This document shows, piece by piece, positions 16,001-23,782 of a stretch of 49,749 nt of DNA. The first letter of the stretch is position 1. The number at the start of each line of letters is the position of its first letter. The position numbers and the translations under genes are program-made. Source of the stretch: an uncultured Prevotellaceae bacterium (GTDB lineage: Bacteria > Bacteroidota > Bacteroidia > Bacteroidales > Bacteroidaceae); contig CACZBS010000028.1 of the NCBI GenBank assembly GCA_902779455.1, positions 1-49,749 on the forward strand. The letters run 5' to 3'. The notes under the pieces were generated by a model that saw only the letters and a list, made by a program, of their open reading frames with translations, made no database searches and was not told the origin of the DNA.

Positions 16001-17611
16001 GCCCTCGGAGATGAGCTTGCCGTCAGGATTGCGGACGACGCGATAGGTCAGGGCCGTGGCCTCGTACTGGCCTCCGAAGTCCTGGTAGCGGCCCGTCGTC
16101 GGGGCGTTCCACGTGATGGTGGCGATGTTCTGCGAGTTGACGCTCACCTTGAGGTTGGTCGGAGCGGCGGGCACGTCCTTGCCGCAGACGAGCAGCTGGG
16201 TGCAGAGCAGCGTCTCGCTGCCCTCGGCCTCAGGCTGCAGCTCCAGTCGGACGGTGTGCAGTCCGGGTGTGACGTCGGCCATCATCTCGAGCTGCTGGCC
16301 GTAGCCGACGTGCTCGGGCAGGTCGAAGAGCTCGGTCTCCACATTATCTATAAACAGCTTGACGCCGAGCTCGCCCGTGGGCGTGGTGCCGTCGACATAC
16401 TGTGCGGGGGTGGTCAGGCGCAGCGTGAGCAGCAGACCCTCGTCGTCGGTGGTCAGGCTCAGGTCGCTGACGGCCTGCAGCTGGCGTCCGCCGGCGGGCA
16501 GGGCCTCGGGCGTGATGTAGAACCAGTTGAAGCCCGTGGGCGCATTGCCCAGACGGGTGGTCTTCACTAGTCCGTCGACGGGGTTAAGCACGTCCTCGGG
16601 GCGGATGCTGAAGTAGACGGTGCCCTGCTCGAAGTCGTAGTAGTTCAGATAGAAGACGCCGGCCTCGGGGTCCCATGCCATCGGCTGTCCGTAGACGCCG
16701 CTGCTGGTGCCCTCCACGTCGGCAATGTATTCATAGGAGGCGTCGAGCGGATTGACGCGGGCCACCCAGAGCGACTGCCGTCCGCCGTTGCGCAGCAGGG
16801 CATAGAGCTGTCCGTCGATGCAGAAGAGATCGCCCGGGTTGACGTTGTCGAACTGGTCGTTGCCGTTGTAATGGCAGATCTCGCCGACGCGGCGCAGCTG
16901 TCCGCTGATGGTGTCGACGATGTTCAGGTAGTAAGGCTGCACCTTGTTCACCGTGTTGCCCATCGAGATGGCATAGACCTGGCGGTTCTTGGCGTCGTAG
17001 CACAAGCCGCGGTAGGGGATGCCCGACTGTCCGTCGCACTTGATGGTCCACTTCTCGCCCACCTGCTGCATGGTCTGCTTGGAGAACTTCGTGATCTCGG
17101 CACCGGTGATGCCGCCAGTGCCCTGCTGGGGCCGGTAGCTATAGAAATAGCTCTCCGTAGGCACGGAGTAGGGCGAGATGTCGTCGTTGCTCACCAGCGT
17201 GTCGCACTTCCATGCCCACTGGCCCTGCTCATTGAAGAGGTTGAAGCCGACGAGGCCGCAGAAGCCTGTCTGGTCGTTCTCATCGGCACGGCCGGCAAAG
17301 TTGTTCTGGCCGCGGAAGCGGTAGAACGTGTCGTCATCGGCTGCCCACGGCGTGCGCATCGGGGCCTTCGCCACGGGGCGGCGGCCGCCGTTGGCGTCCA
17401 TATACTGCTGAAGGGCCACGCGGTCGGCCTCAGCCGTCATCGGGTCGGCCTGAGCGGCGTCGGCCGTCGTGGCGGCTGCCGTGGCCTTGCGGGTGGGGTC
17501 ACCTGTTGCGCCGCCCAGTTCGGGCATGCGGAACACCGACTGTGCCCCTGCCGTGGCCGTGGCCGCGAGCGTCAGGGCGACAAGCATTTGTCTGAGTGAG
17601 TTCTTTTTCAT
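13031..17611 (-). CDS. Secreted cleaved-adhesin / Fn3 multidomain surface protein
   Basis: 1526 residues with signal peptide MKKNSLRQMLVALTLAATATAGAQ. In order: a propeller-like region (about 70-380), a beta domain also present in the 1047-residue protein, Fn3 (about 485-575), and three gingipain-type cleaved-adhesin or choice-of-anchor-J modules (about 590-745, 965-1120 and 1245-1435; look for NDDWLISPPF and DDDWFISPEV). A CARDB-like domain lies near 1140-1225, and the tail YDLQGRRLEGARRGLNIVRQADGKAVKIVVK is T9SS-like. These modules bind proteins or carbohydrates in oral Bacteroidales; the ligand here is unknown. It transcribes toward the M6 protease gene, 55 bp away, and divergently from the TPR-AraC regulator. 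A 7-bp array (13921-13953) is translated in frame as NSQLSTLN. Confidence 0.82.
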   Translation of the reverse strand: MKKNSLRQMLVALTLAATATAGAQSVFRMPELGGATGDPTRKATAAATTADAAQADPMTAEADRVALQQYMDANGGRRPVAKAPMRTPWAADDDTFYRFRGQNNFAGRADENDQTGFCGLVGFNLFNEQGQWAWKCDTLVSNDDISPYSVPTESYFYSYRPQQGTGGITGAEITKFSKQTMQQVGEKWTIKCDGQSGIPYRGLCYDAKNRQVYAISMGNTVNKVQPYYLNIVDTISGQLRRVGEICHYNGNDQFDNVNPGDLFCIDGQLYALLRNGGRQSLWVARVNPLDASYEYIADVEGTSSGVYGQPMAWDPEAGVFYLNYYDFEQGTVYFSIRPEDVLNPVDGLVKTTRLGNAPTGFNWFYITPEALPAGGRQLQAVSDLSLTTDDEGLLLTLRLTTPAQYVDGTTPTGELGVKLFIDNVETELFDLPEHVGYGQQLEMMADVTPGLHTVRLELQPEAEGSETLLCTQLLVCGKDVPAAPTNLKVSVNSQNIATITWNAPTTGRYQDFGGQYEATALTYRVVRNPDGKLISEGGTSRRVQDKELPEALAYYSYTVQAVMADGRLGAAATTDQFTAGTYVAMPYSNDLDTYNQILGWSVINANNDGTMATWQWNPYSHNFYGKNGHNTGRNDDWLISPPFRMQKGKVYEFRAKLSGRSNLDFWLGTSQSVDGMKKLINALDPDHLMDKEHYSVFFTPDEDGTYYIGLHDYIFGEYTWFVDDVYVNELCTDAAPAQPADVVYTAADKGALSATVTLTAPSTTVAGEALTSLSSVKVFTTPEGKLLGEATDVKPGQPLSINVPAEQGFNYVRIVAENAEGQGWPVCVRAFAGQDVPVMDRVRMLWSEDDEGSVTLTYNIKPVGQNGGYVDPSQVKYTVYQHFDQWPVYRPVASELTETEVEVAMIDPSRTGQAQYILAVSATSIQGESELKPVGVVLGKPFTLPYTEPFDKTGLRHEPYITKPSQDQHVAWNIDAEIYNTTVTAQNNDGYSLILLNDGTADGQASFITPIIDFTKSTQPMFRLWIYDKPGAKKGGYVTIDALTNGADQVAASDTVQLGLGCGWREVAFALQGLAGKRAQIALTAYMPDPAARIWADNWTISEATGNDLALTAISKPYAPKNGQQTEVSVAVTNMGTTDATDYSVLFNLNGEIVAEAEATEALKPGQTAELTFPLNVSSVYDELIYSAELLYDDDNQDNNLSAEVELTPEQIELPAPSDLTLNSQLSTLNWLAPAQTDGRQVVLDFEDQPAFSNAAEIEGWLNIDGDKMPTTYFLTLYGNYWPLASQPLGFMTWSAAESGTPNAAMWKQHQGEKCLIHFGHMDVSPDGYPVTADDDWFISPEVKGGSELSFWTLTNDLQGRLEIRYSTTDREPASFTQLIQTVSFTTTRAWQQVKVNVPQNAKYVALHVPYDGFGIMIDELSYTAAQAPVLQGYNVYNGSYVAATTAETTANVEQNGNYRVTAVYDLGESVPTEAVPYANGVESVALSTQQTGQVYDLQGRRLEGARRGLNIVRQADGKAVKIVVK
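13141..13159. repeat. 19-bp perfect palindrome in the cleaved-adhesin tail
   Basis: GTTGCGTTG and CAACGCAAC around one central base, encoding part of SVALSTQQTG directly before the C-terminal tail, as at 8892-8910. Confidence 0.85.
13921..13953. repeat. Heptanucleotide array inside the cleaved-adhesin gene
   Basis: GAGAGTT, GAGAGTT, GAGAATT and GAGAGTT follow with a strict 7-bp period and encode LTLNSQLSTLN in the gene frame, between the CARDB-like domain and the last adhesin module. Confidence 0.87.
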
Positions 17612-17677
17612 AAGCTTCGTTTTGGTTTGTATTGTTTTTTATAGGTTTTCATACCCTGATTGTTGACAATCTGCCCG

Positions 17678-17685
17678 CAAAAATA
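17678..17685 (-). promoter_or_regulatory. Candidate -7 box for the cleaved-adhesin gene
   Basis: TATTTTTG on the minus strand fits TAnnTTTG and lies 67 bp before the start codon. I see no clean -33 TTTG, which would fit an activator-dependent promoter. The 374-bp gap 17612-17985 otherwise holds the shared 12-mer (17734-17745) and a hairpin (17812-17868). Confidence 0.5.
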
Positions 17686-17733
17686 ATTGTTTTTGTTCGA
17701 AACCACAACTGATTTCGCCTTTTCTATTTTCAT

Positions 17734-17745
17734 TTTCTTGAAAAT
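17734..17745. promoter_or_regulatory. Shared near-palindrome TTTCTTGAAAAT, copy 1
   Basis: An identical 12-mer occurs at 19673-19684 upstream of the other Fn3 surface gene. Here it lies within the palindrome CATTTTCTTGAAAATG and 48 bp upstream of the -7 box. It is a candidate operator for the adjacent AraC-type regulator, by position only. Confidence 0.4.
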
Positions 17746-17811
17746 GCAACGTTTTTGGCTGTCCGCGAAGCCGCCGTCGGCCGGCGATGGCCGAGAGCAC
17801 GAAAAACCGTA

Positions 17812-17868
17812 AAACGGCGCTTTTCAGAGGTAATATACCCCTATATTACTTCCGAAAAGCACCGCTTT
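17812..17868. repeat. AAGCACCG-family hairpin with TAATATA core
   Basis: AAACGGCGCTTTTC faces GAAAAGCACCGCTTT across the core GTAATATACCCCTATATTAC (17830-17849), itself a hairpin with a CCCC loop. The same 20-bp core and very similar arms occur at 26705-26762. It lies between two divergent genes, so it is not simply a terminator. Confidence 0.88.
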
Positions 17869-17985
17869 GCGCTCTCCGCCACGCCGCTGCCGACGTCGGG
17901 AAGGGGCGGATGAAAGGAATAAATGTGGTTAAAATTCGATGAAATCTTCATTTTTTGCAAAATAATTAGTAATTTTGTGGCCGAA

Positions 17986-19455
17986 ATGAAGATGAAATGC
18001 CTGCTGACCGGACTGACGCTCATGCTGGCGGTGCTTACTATGCGCGGCGCCGCCCTGACTGACTCTGTGACGATGCTCAAGGCGCAGGCCGACGAACTGT
18101 TCAACAGCGAGCAATACTCCAAGGCGCTCGACGTCTACATCGACGCCCTCGACGCCGCCGAACGGGCCGGCGACCGGCGGATGAGCATCGCCATCACCGG
18201 GAACATTGCCAACATCTATGCCATCTCGGACGAATACGAGCGCTGCGAGCACTACATCAAGATGGGATATGAGGCGGCCACAAAGCAGGGCGACCAGGAC
18301 CTCACGGCCAAGTTCATCATCAACAGTGTGGGCATCTACTGCGCGATGAACGACGCCGCCAAGGCCCGCCGACAGCTGGAGCTGATGAACACGAATCCGC
18401 TGACCGACACCGTCCTCTGGCGATTCTACACCATCCATTACGCCGGCGACGTATGCCGCCTGGAGGGCAACTACGAGCGGGCCCACCAGCTGGCCGCCGA
18501 GGCTCTCGACTATGCCCTGAGCCGACGCATGGGACTGCGCTACGAGCTGGTGGAATACAGCGAGCTGGCCAGCATCGCCCTCGCACAGGAGCGGCCGCTC
18601 GACGCCCTACCCTATCTCCGGCAGCACCTGCACAAGGCCGACAGCGCCGACAGCCGCGAGCTCTACGCCACGTCGTGCCACATGCTGGCCGAGGCCTACC
18701 AGAAGGCGGGCTATGAGGACAGCGCCCAGTTCTACAGCTCGATCTACAACACGCTGCGCGACAGCGTCATCGACCAGCGCCAGCTGGCCGCCGCCAAGGA
18801 GAAGCTCTACCAATACGAGAACCGCCGCACCCAGGGCCGCATCTCGTCGCTCAACGACCAGGTGACCCGCCAGTGGTGGCTACTGGCCGTCGTCGTCATC
18901 ATAAGCATCATCGCCCTCACCTTATTATATATAAAAAGGAATAAAACTATAGAAGCCCCCTCGGGGGCCGTAGGGGGGGCTATTCCCTCGGGGGCCGTAG
19001 GGGGGACCTCGCCCTCGGGGGCCTCTGGGTCTTCGGAGGCTTCGCCCTCAGAGGTCTCTGCCGAGTCCTCGTCCTTAGACCGCACGCCCATCCACCTGAA
19101 CGACGAGCAGGTGCGCGAGCTGGCCGACCGCATCGACGCCGTGATGAGCGACGTGAGCATCATCAGCGACACCGACTTCTCGCTGCAGCAGCTGGCCCAG
19201 CTCGTCGACTCGAACACGAAGTACGTCTCCTACACCATCAACGAGGTGCACGGCAAGACGTTTAAGAACCTGCTCAACGAGCGGCGCATCGACGAGGCCG
19301 CACGCCGCCTGCAGGACCACGAGCACTACGGCAACATCACCATCCAGGGCATCTATCAGGAGCTGGGCTATAACTCCGCCGCCGCCTTCATCCATGCCTT
19401 CAAGAAACTGAAGGGCATGACCCCCTCACAATTCCAGAAGGCCGCCAACGCATGA
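17986..19455 (+). CDS. TPR sensor with transmembrane helix and AraC-type DNA-binding domain
   Basis: 489 residues from the ATG at 17986 (MKMKCLLTGLTLMLAVLTM, signal-peptide like); a longer frame from 17923 adds 21 non-family residues. Periplasmic TPR-like helical repeats span about 25-290, a membrane helix WWLLAVVVIISIIALTLLYI lies near 297-317, and a cytoplasmic AraC-type helix-turn-helix domain occupies about 395-489 (FSLQQLAQLVDSNTKYVSYTINEVHG and YQELGYNSAAAFIHAFKKLKGMTPSQF). Such one-protein sensors are common in Bacteroidetes. It lies between two large Fn3 surface-protein genes and probably controls one or both. The linker after the membrane helix (about 322-363) is encoded by an expanded repeat rich in SGAVGG. 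Confidence 0.88.
   Translation: MKMKCLLTGLTLMLAVLTMRGAALTDSVTMLKAQADELFNSEQYSKALDVYIDALDAAERAGDRRMSIAITGNIANIYAISDEYERCEHYIKMGYEAATKQGDQDLTAKFIINSVGIYCAMNDAAKARRQLELMNTNPLTDTVLWRFYTIHYAGDVCRLEGNYERAHQLAAEALDYALSRRMGLRYELVEYSELASIALAQERPLDALPYLRQHLHKADSADSRELYATSCHMLAEAYQKAGYEDSAQFYSSIYNTLRDSVIDQRQLAAAKEKLYQYENRRTQGRISSLNDQVTRQWWLLAVVVIISIIALTLLYIKRNKTIEAPSGAVGGAIPSGAVGGTSPSGASGSSEASPSEVSAESSSLDRTPIHLNDEQVRELADRIDAVMSDVSIISDTDFSLQQLAQLVDSNTKYVSYTINEVHGKTFKNLLNERRIDEAARRLQDHEHYGNITIQGIYQELGYNSAAAFIHAFKKLKGMTPSQFQKAANA
18947..19066. repeat. 35-bp repeat and expansion in the AraC-type gene linker
   Basis: 18947-18981 is the 35-bp repeat also found inverted at 11806-11840. It is followed by further CCCTCGGGGGCC(GTAGGGG) copies and degenerate CCTCTGG/GAGGCTTCGCC units up to about 19066. 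The encoded linker begins IEAPSGAVGGAIPSGAVGG and connects the membrane helix to the DNA-binding domain. Confidence 0.85.
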
Positions 19456-19489
19456 TGCCAAGAAGAGAGGGCAACCTCACTTTTCCACC

Positions 19490-19546
19490 GCGGATGACGG
19501 CGCAGCCACTCCCCTCCCCTTCAAGGGGAGGGGAGTGGCTGCGCAT
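19490..19546. repeat. GC-rich element as a perfect 45-bp palindrome
   Basis: 19500-19521 and 19523-19544 are perfect inverted arms of 22 bp around one base, starting GCGCAGCCACTCCCC. It is a minimal member of the GC-rich family lying 35 bp after the AraC-type gene, where it could end transcription. The rest of the 326-bp gap (19456-19781) holds the 12-mer, an inverted repeat and the promoter listed next. Confidence 0.88.
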
Positions 19547-19672
19547 GATTTGTGACTGAACCTTATATATGAGTGTTTTGCAAAATCTGCTTCCTGGGAG
19601 CACTCTTTAATTCTTTCTTACGAATGGCATTTTCCCCCAAAAACAATCTTAAAAGACCTTTTTGTTTGTTAG

Positions 19673-19736
19673 TTTCTTGAAAATAAAAAACAAAACGACG
19701 TTTTTTGCGTCGTTTTCGCTACGATTTCGTATATTT
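19673..19736 (+). promoter_or_regulatory. Promoter and putative operators for the 1047-residue surface protein
   Basis: The -7 box TATATTTG is at 19729-19736 and a TTTG at 19703-19706 is 22 bp upstream. The 12-mer TTTCTTGAAAAT (19673-19684) lies 44 bp upstream of the -7 box. An inverted repeat AAAACGACG/CGTCGTTTT (19691-19699 and 19707-19715) overlaps the -33 region and could be an operator. The start codon is at 19782. Confidence 0.55.
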
Positions 19737-19781
19737 GCCAGCAAATTCGTTTTCAATTCATTAACTAACAAACTTAAGCGT

Positions 19782-22700
19782 ATGAAAAAATTTACTAAGT
19801 TTTTCCTCGCAGCACTGGCACTGACCTTCAGCGCCAACATCGCTGCACAGGACGCGCAGGAGGTGGTCTACAACTCTTGCGGTTACGACGTGAACGCTAA
19901 GAAGATGATTAACTTCACGTGGACGGCCGAAGGATTCAAGTCGGCCGACGCCCCCGAGGCACAGAACATCTCGGCTCTGGGCTACAAGCGTGACTCCATC
20001 TTCTACACCCTCAGCGCCAACGGCGACCAGCAGACGCTGACCGCCATGCACGCCGAGACGTTCGAGCAGATCAGCCAGGTCAGCGGCCCACAGAACGCCG
20101 CCTGCGGTCTGCCCATCCAGCTTTATTCCACCACACAGTATCCCCTCGGCACCTTCGCCATCGCTGCAGCCAAGGAGGAGGGCGTCGGCACACGATTCTA
20201 TACGGCCGTGCTCGACGAGCAGAAGGCCGAGCTGAAGCGCGTCACGACCATCAGCTACTGGTATGACGATGCTGCGAAGACCAGCATCCGCCCGCTGGCA
20301 TTCTTCTTCAGCTATGCCAACCCCTACTTCGTCTATGTCAAGCGGCAGGGCGGCGAAGAGAGCCTCTGGCTGGGACAGCTCAACATCATGACGGGCGCCA
20401 TCACTGAGACGGGCGTCATCGACGTCATCAAGAACGTCGACCCGGAGAAGGCCGTCGCCTCGATCTATCCCCTCGGCTATACCAACTACCTCGTCATCAG
20501 CCCCGACGGCAAGGAGAACTCCAGCATCTACACGCTGCCCACGTTCGCACAGAACGGCGTCGTCAACTGCCAGCTGCAGACGAAGGCCAAGACCGTGCTC
20601 GCCAGCTGCTATCAGCGTCCGTCGACCGTCACTGGCGGCATGACGGGAACGCCCATCGCCAAGATTCAAGACCTGAAGTGCGAGATCGACGGCACCAAGA
20701 TCACCGTCACCTTCACCATGCCGGCAGCTGACGTAAAGGGCAATCCCCTGGTAGCCGACGACTGGGCTGCCAGCCAGGATTACTCCCGCCAGATCACGGC
20801 CAACGCCTACATGGAGGGTAGCTTTATTACCATGGCCAAGCCCGAGGGCGTCAACTACTTCTTCCCCGGCGACAAGGTGACACTGACGGGCGACCTGAGC
20901 ACTATCTACGGCGTGACCAACCCCAACGGACTCCACTGCTTCACCGTCGCCACATCGCCCGCTAACGGCTATACCGGCAAGACGATGAACTACAACTCGG
21001 TCTTCGCTCTCGTCGGAGGCGCCAAGCCCGAGCCTGTCACCAACGCCAAGGCCGAGAAGTCGGGCGCCAACAGCGCCACGTTCTCATGGACAGCTCCCAC
21101 CGCCACGGAATACAGCGACTGGGGCTATGAGTTCGACGGCTCGAACCTGAACTACAGCATCGTGCGCAACGTCGACGGCGTCGTCGTCGCCGAAGGCATC
21201 ACCGAGTGCACCGCCGAGGTCGACAACCTGGCCAAGGAGCCCGGCGACTACGACTTCAGCGTCTATGCCGTGGCTAACGGCACGCAGAGCGCCGCAGCTG
21301 CCACCAACGCCATCAACTGCCAGCCCCCGACCTACGACTTCCTGGCCTACAACAACACGACGAAGACCATGGTGGCCTTCAACCTCGACGAGGCCTTCAC
21401 CCACACCGACTGGATGAAGAACAACGACATCCAGAGCGAGGTCGGATTCGTCCGCGGACAGAAGCTCTACACCGCCAGCTTCAACTTCAACAACAACAAC
21501 CCCAGCTATGCCTATGGATGGCAGACCTTCGTCATCTTCACGGCCGAGAAGCTGGAGCGCCAGGGATACAACACATCTAACTACTGGTATCCCAACAACG
21601 GACAGATCATCCGCCACCTGACCACTGCAGCCTTCGATCCCGTACAGGACCGCGCCTTCGGCATCGCTCACGACACCGTCCGCAATGCCGACCAGCAGGC
21701 CGTCGGACTGAAGTACTACGTCGTCGACGTCGACACCGTCGCCAGCTACACCCTGCAGAACCGCATCGTCGCCGAGCTCGGCACGTGGAAACTCAACGAT
21801 GCTCAGCAGAACGCCAAGGCCGTCATGGCCGTCGCTGCCTTCAACAAGAAGTTCTATGCTGCCGTCGCCAACCGCGAGAACGGTCAGGTCAAGTATGAGC
21901 TCTGCACCTTCAACCCCATGACGCAGCAGCTCGACCGCATCGCCGACATCGCACTCGACATCGACCCGAGCTACGGTGCACAGTTCATGCTGGCTACGGC
22001 CGACAAGCTCTACCTGGGCTACAACGCTCCCGAGAAGAACACAGTGCTCTATGAGATCAGCACCGCCGACGGCGCACTGACCAAGGTCTTCGAGATGGAC
22101 GGACAGTACACCTATGCCTACCAGAAGCCTTCGGTCGTCGCAAAGCCTGCCAAGCAGATCGGCCCCATGACCGCTCCCACCATCACCCGCGATGAGGAGA
22201 CGGGTACCTACAGCGTCGAGCTGACCCTGCCCACCACCTACGCCGACGGCACGGCCATCACTGACGAGCTGCGCGTCCGCGTGCTGCAGGACGGCGTACA
22301 GCTCTCGCTCAGCCCCATCGTCAGCCCCGACACCAAGGTTGAGATCACCGACCTCAACGTCGCCGAGGGCCTCCACCTGCTCACCTTCATCACCATCGAG
22401 CCGTTCTCGCCCTCAACAGGCACATCGTGCATCGCCACGAACGTGATCAACGGCCCGGCCAAGCCCAACGCTCCCACCAACGTCGTGGCTGAGATGTTCG
22501 GCGACAACGAGGCTCAGGTCAACTGGACCGCTCCCACCACAAGCATCTGGGCCGACTGGGGCGCCACGATCGCCGCTACCGACAAACTGACCTACATCGT
22601 CGAGGTCACTCAGACGGGTGAGGTCGTCTCCGAGGAGGGTCTCGTCGATGCCGAGTGGTATGCTGAGCACATTGCCGACTACAACGGCCAGTACAGCTTC

Positions 22701-22925
22701 ACCGTCTACGCCGTCAACGGCACGCAGAAGAGCGCCGGCGCCGAGTCGAACCTCGTCGAGGTCGTCGGACAGCTCGATCCCACCGCCATCAGCGCCGTCA
22801 GCACCGACGCCGCCACGACGGTCGGCATCTACAACGAGGCCGGTGTGCGCACCGACCGCCTGCAGCGTGGCCTCAACATCGTCCGCCGCGCCGATGGCAA
22901 GACCGTCAAGCTCATCGTGAAGTAA
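19782..22925 (+). CDS. Secreted Fn3 surface protein with internal duplication
   Basis: 1047 residues from the ATG at 19782 (MKKFTKFFLAALALTFSANIAAQ, signal peptide). An N-terminal propeller-like region and an Fn3 domain (about 430-525, SATFSWTAPTATEYSDWG) are followed by a second propeller-like region (about 530-850) and a second Fn3 domain (about 910-1005, QVNWTAPTTSIWADWG), so the protein is an internal duplication. The beta domain with LPTTYADGTAITDELRVRV also occurs in the 1526-residue neighbour. The tail YNEAGVRTDRLQRGLNIVRR is T9SS-like. Codon use here is strongly biased to C-ending codons, which suggests high expression. The ligand is unknown. A strong terminator follows. Confidence 0.8.
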   Translation: MKKFTKFFLAALALTFSANIAAQDAQEVVYNSCGYDVNAKKMINFTWTAEGFKSADAPEAQNISALGYKRDSIFYTLSANGDQQTLTAMHAETFEQISQVSGPQNAACGLPIQLYSTTQYPLGTFAIAAAKEEGVGTRFYTAVLDEQKAELKRVTTISYWYDDAAKTSIRPLAFFFSYANPYFVYVKRQGGEESLWLGQLNIMTGAITETGVIDVIKNVDPEKAVASIYPLGYTNYLVISPDGKENSSIYTLPTFAQNGVVNCQLQTKAKTVLASCYQRPSTVTGGMTGTPIAKIQDLKCEIDGTKITVTFTMPAADVKGNPLVADDWAASQDYSRQITANAYMEGSFITMAKPEGVNYFFPGDKVTLTGDLSTIYGVTNPNGLHCFTVATSPANGYTGKTMNYNSVFALVGGAKPEPVTNAKAEKSGANSATFSWTAPTATEYSDWGYEFDGSNLNYSIVRNVDGVVVAEGITECTAEVDNLAKEPGDYDFSVYAVANGTQSAAAATNAINCQPPTYDFLAYNNTTKTMVAFNLDEAFTHTDWMKNNDIQSEVGFVRGQKLYTASFNFNNNNPSYAYGWQTFVIFTAEKLERQGYNTSNYWYPNNGQIIRHLTTAAFDPVQDRAFGIAHDTVRNADQQAVGLKYYVVDVDTVASYTLQNRIVAELGTWKLNDAQQNAKAVMAVAAFNKKFYAAVANRENGQVKYELCTFNPMTQQLDRIADIALDIDPSYGAQFMLATADKLYLGYNAPEKNTVLYEISTADGALTKVFEMDGQYTYAYQKPSVVAKPAKQIGPMTAPTITRDEETGTYSVELTLPTTYADGTAITDELRVRVLQDGVQLSLSPIVSPDTKVEITDLNVAEGLHLLTFITIEPFSPSTGTSCIATNVINGPAKPNAPTNVVAEMFGDNEAQVNWTAPTTSIWADWGATIAATDKLTYIVEVTQTGEVVSEEGLVDAEWYAEHIADYNGQYSFTVYAVNGTQKSAGAESNLVEVVGQLDPTAISAVSTDAATTVGIYNEAGVRTDRLQRGLNIVRRADGKTVKLIVK

Positions 22926-22950
22926 TTCCCGACATTAAGCTATAAAAAAG

Positions 22951-22992
22951 AATCCTGGGCGAAACCGCAATGGTTTCGCCCAGGATTGTTTT
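22951..22992 (+). terminator. Intrinsic terminator after the 1047-residue surface protein
   Basis: A perfect 16-bp stem (AATCCTGGGCGAAACC with its inverse) around the loop GCAAT, followed by GTTTT. It starts 25 bp after the stop codon. Confidence 0.9.
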
Positions 22993-23002
22993 AGGGGAAC
23001 CG

Positions 23003-23140
23003 AGCCCCTCGAGGGCCTCCCCCGACCCCTCCGAAGGAGGGGAGTTGGCTGGCGCACTGTCCGCCGCGGATGACGGCGCAGATGACTAATGGAAATGACG
23101 GCGCAGCCAGCTCCCCTCCTTCGGAGGGGTCGGGGGAGGC
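23003..23140. repeat. GC-rich element, CCTCCCCCGACCCCTCCGAAGG variant
   Basis: Two inverted halves with the CCCCTCCGAAGGAGGGGAG inner palindrome flank a middle containing ATGACGGCGCAG twice. It fills the convergent gap and ends 5 bp before the thioesterase stop codon. It lacks the AGACCCCACCCCC outer end. Confidence 0.85.
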
Positions 23141-23145
23141 TTTTT

Positions 23146-23547
23146 TCACCCTAAGAACCTCGCGAAGGCCTCATCGTATGGCGACGTGCGGGCCAGCTGA
23201 CCGTCGACGAGGCAGACCAGCTCGATGCGTCCGCGGAAGCAGAGCTGGCCGTCGCCGACGCGGTAGAGGTCCTGATGGAAGACATACTTGATGCCGTCCT
23301 TCTCCAGTCGCAGACAGGAGCGGAACTCGTCGTCGGGGCGCAGCGGCGCCTTATACTGCAGCTGCATGCGGGCCACGACGGCGTCGACGCCCTGGCGGTG
23401 GAGCTCGGCGAAGCTCAGGCCGCACTCCTTGAGGAAGAGGTGGCGCGTGTGCTCGCAATAGTGGATATACTGGGCGTTGTTGACGATGCCTTCGATGTCG
23501 CACTCGTAGTCGCGCACCTGCATCACGGTCTCAAAGTGGTAGTTCAT
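23146..23547 (-). CDS. Hotdog-fold acyl-CoA thioesterase, YbgC/4HBT type
   Basis: 133 residues, the usual size. The start at 23547 (MNYHFETVMQVRDYECDIEGIVNNAQYIHYCEHTR) gives the family N-terminus; the longer frame runs into the GC-rich repeat. The motif D-x-E-G-I-V-N-N-A-x-Y contains the conserved catalytic Asp of 4-hydroxybenzoyl-CoA thioesterase-like enzymes, which hydrolyse acyl-CoA thioesters in the cytoplasm. The substrate is unknown; YbgC-type members act on short or acyl-carrier-linked chains. It lies downstream of the DUF2851 gene on the same strand, with a GC-rich element between, and may be read through from it. Confidence 0.9.
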   Translation of the reverse strand: MNYHFETVMQVRDYECDIEGIVNNAQYIHYCEHTRHLFLKECGLSFAELHRQGVDAVVARMQLQYKAPLRPDDEFRSCLRLEKDGIKYVFHQDLYRVGDGQLCFRGRIELVCLVDGQLARTSPYDEAFARFLG

Positions 23548-23599
23548 TCTCGTTTTCCTTAAATAACTGATGGATTTCTCTTTTGACCATATTGAAGTT

Positions 23600-23782
23600 A
23601 GAGACCCCACCCCCGACCCCTCCCCTTCTTGCGTCCCTTCGGTAGCAAGCGTCCTTCGGCCGAGCGGAAGGGAGGGGAGTTGCTGCGCCGTCATTTCCGT
23701 CGGGCAGTGCGGCAGCCCCTCCTCCCCTTGGGGGAGGTCGGGTGGAGCTTCTCCCCTCCTTCGGAGGGGTTGGGGGAGGCTT
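23600..23782. repeat. GC-rich foldback element with 46-bp insert
   Basis: It opens AGAGACCCCACCCCC on the thioesterase side and ends with CCTCCTTCGGAGGGG at the DUF2851 stop codon, which it touches. The loop of its first inner palindrome is replaced by a segment (about 23625-23671) that begins CTTGCGTCCCTTCGG and is the inverse of 2804-2850. It ends 53 bp upstream of the thioesterase start. Confidence 0.88.

Noticed and set aside
17923-17985. Longer N-terminus for the TPR-AraC protein
   Set aside because: The extra 21 residues lie before a clear signal-peptide-like start at 17986 and overlap the TAATTTTG box at 17970-17977.
19691-19715. Terminator of the TPR-AraC gene at the AAAACGACG inverted repeat
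   Set aside because: It overlaps the -33 region of the next gene and lies 236 bp after the stop codon; an operator role is at least as likely, and the 45-bp palindrome at 19500 is a better terminator candidate.
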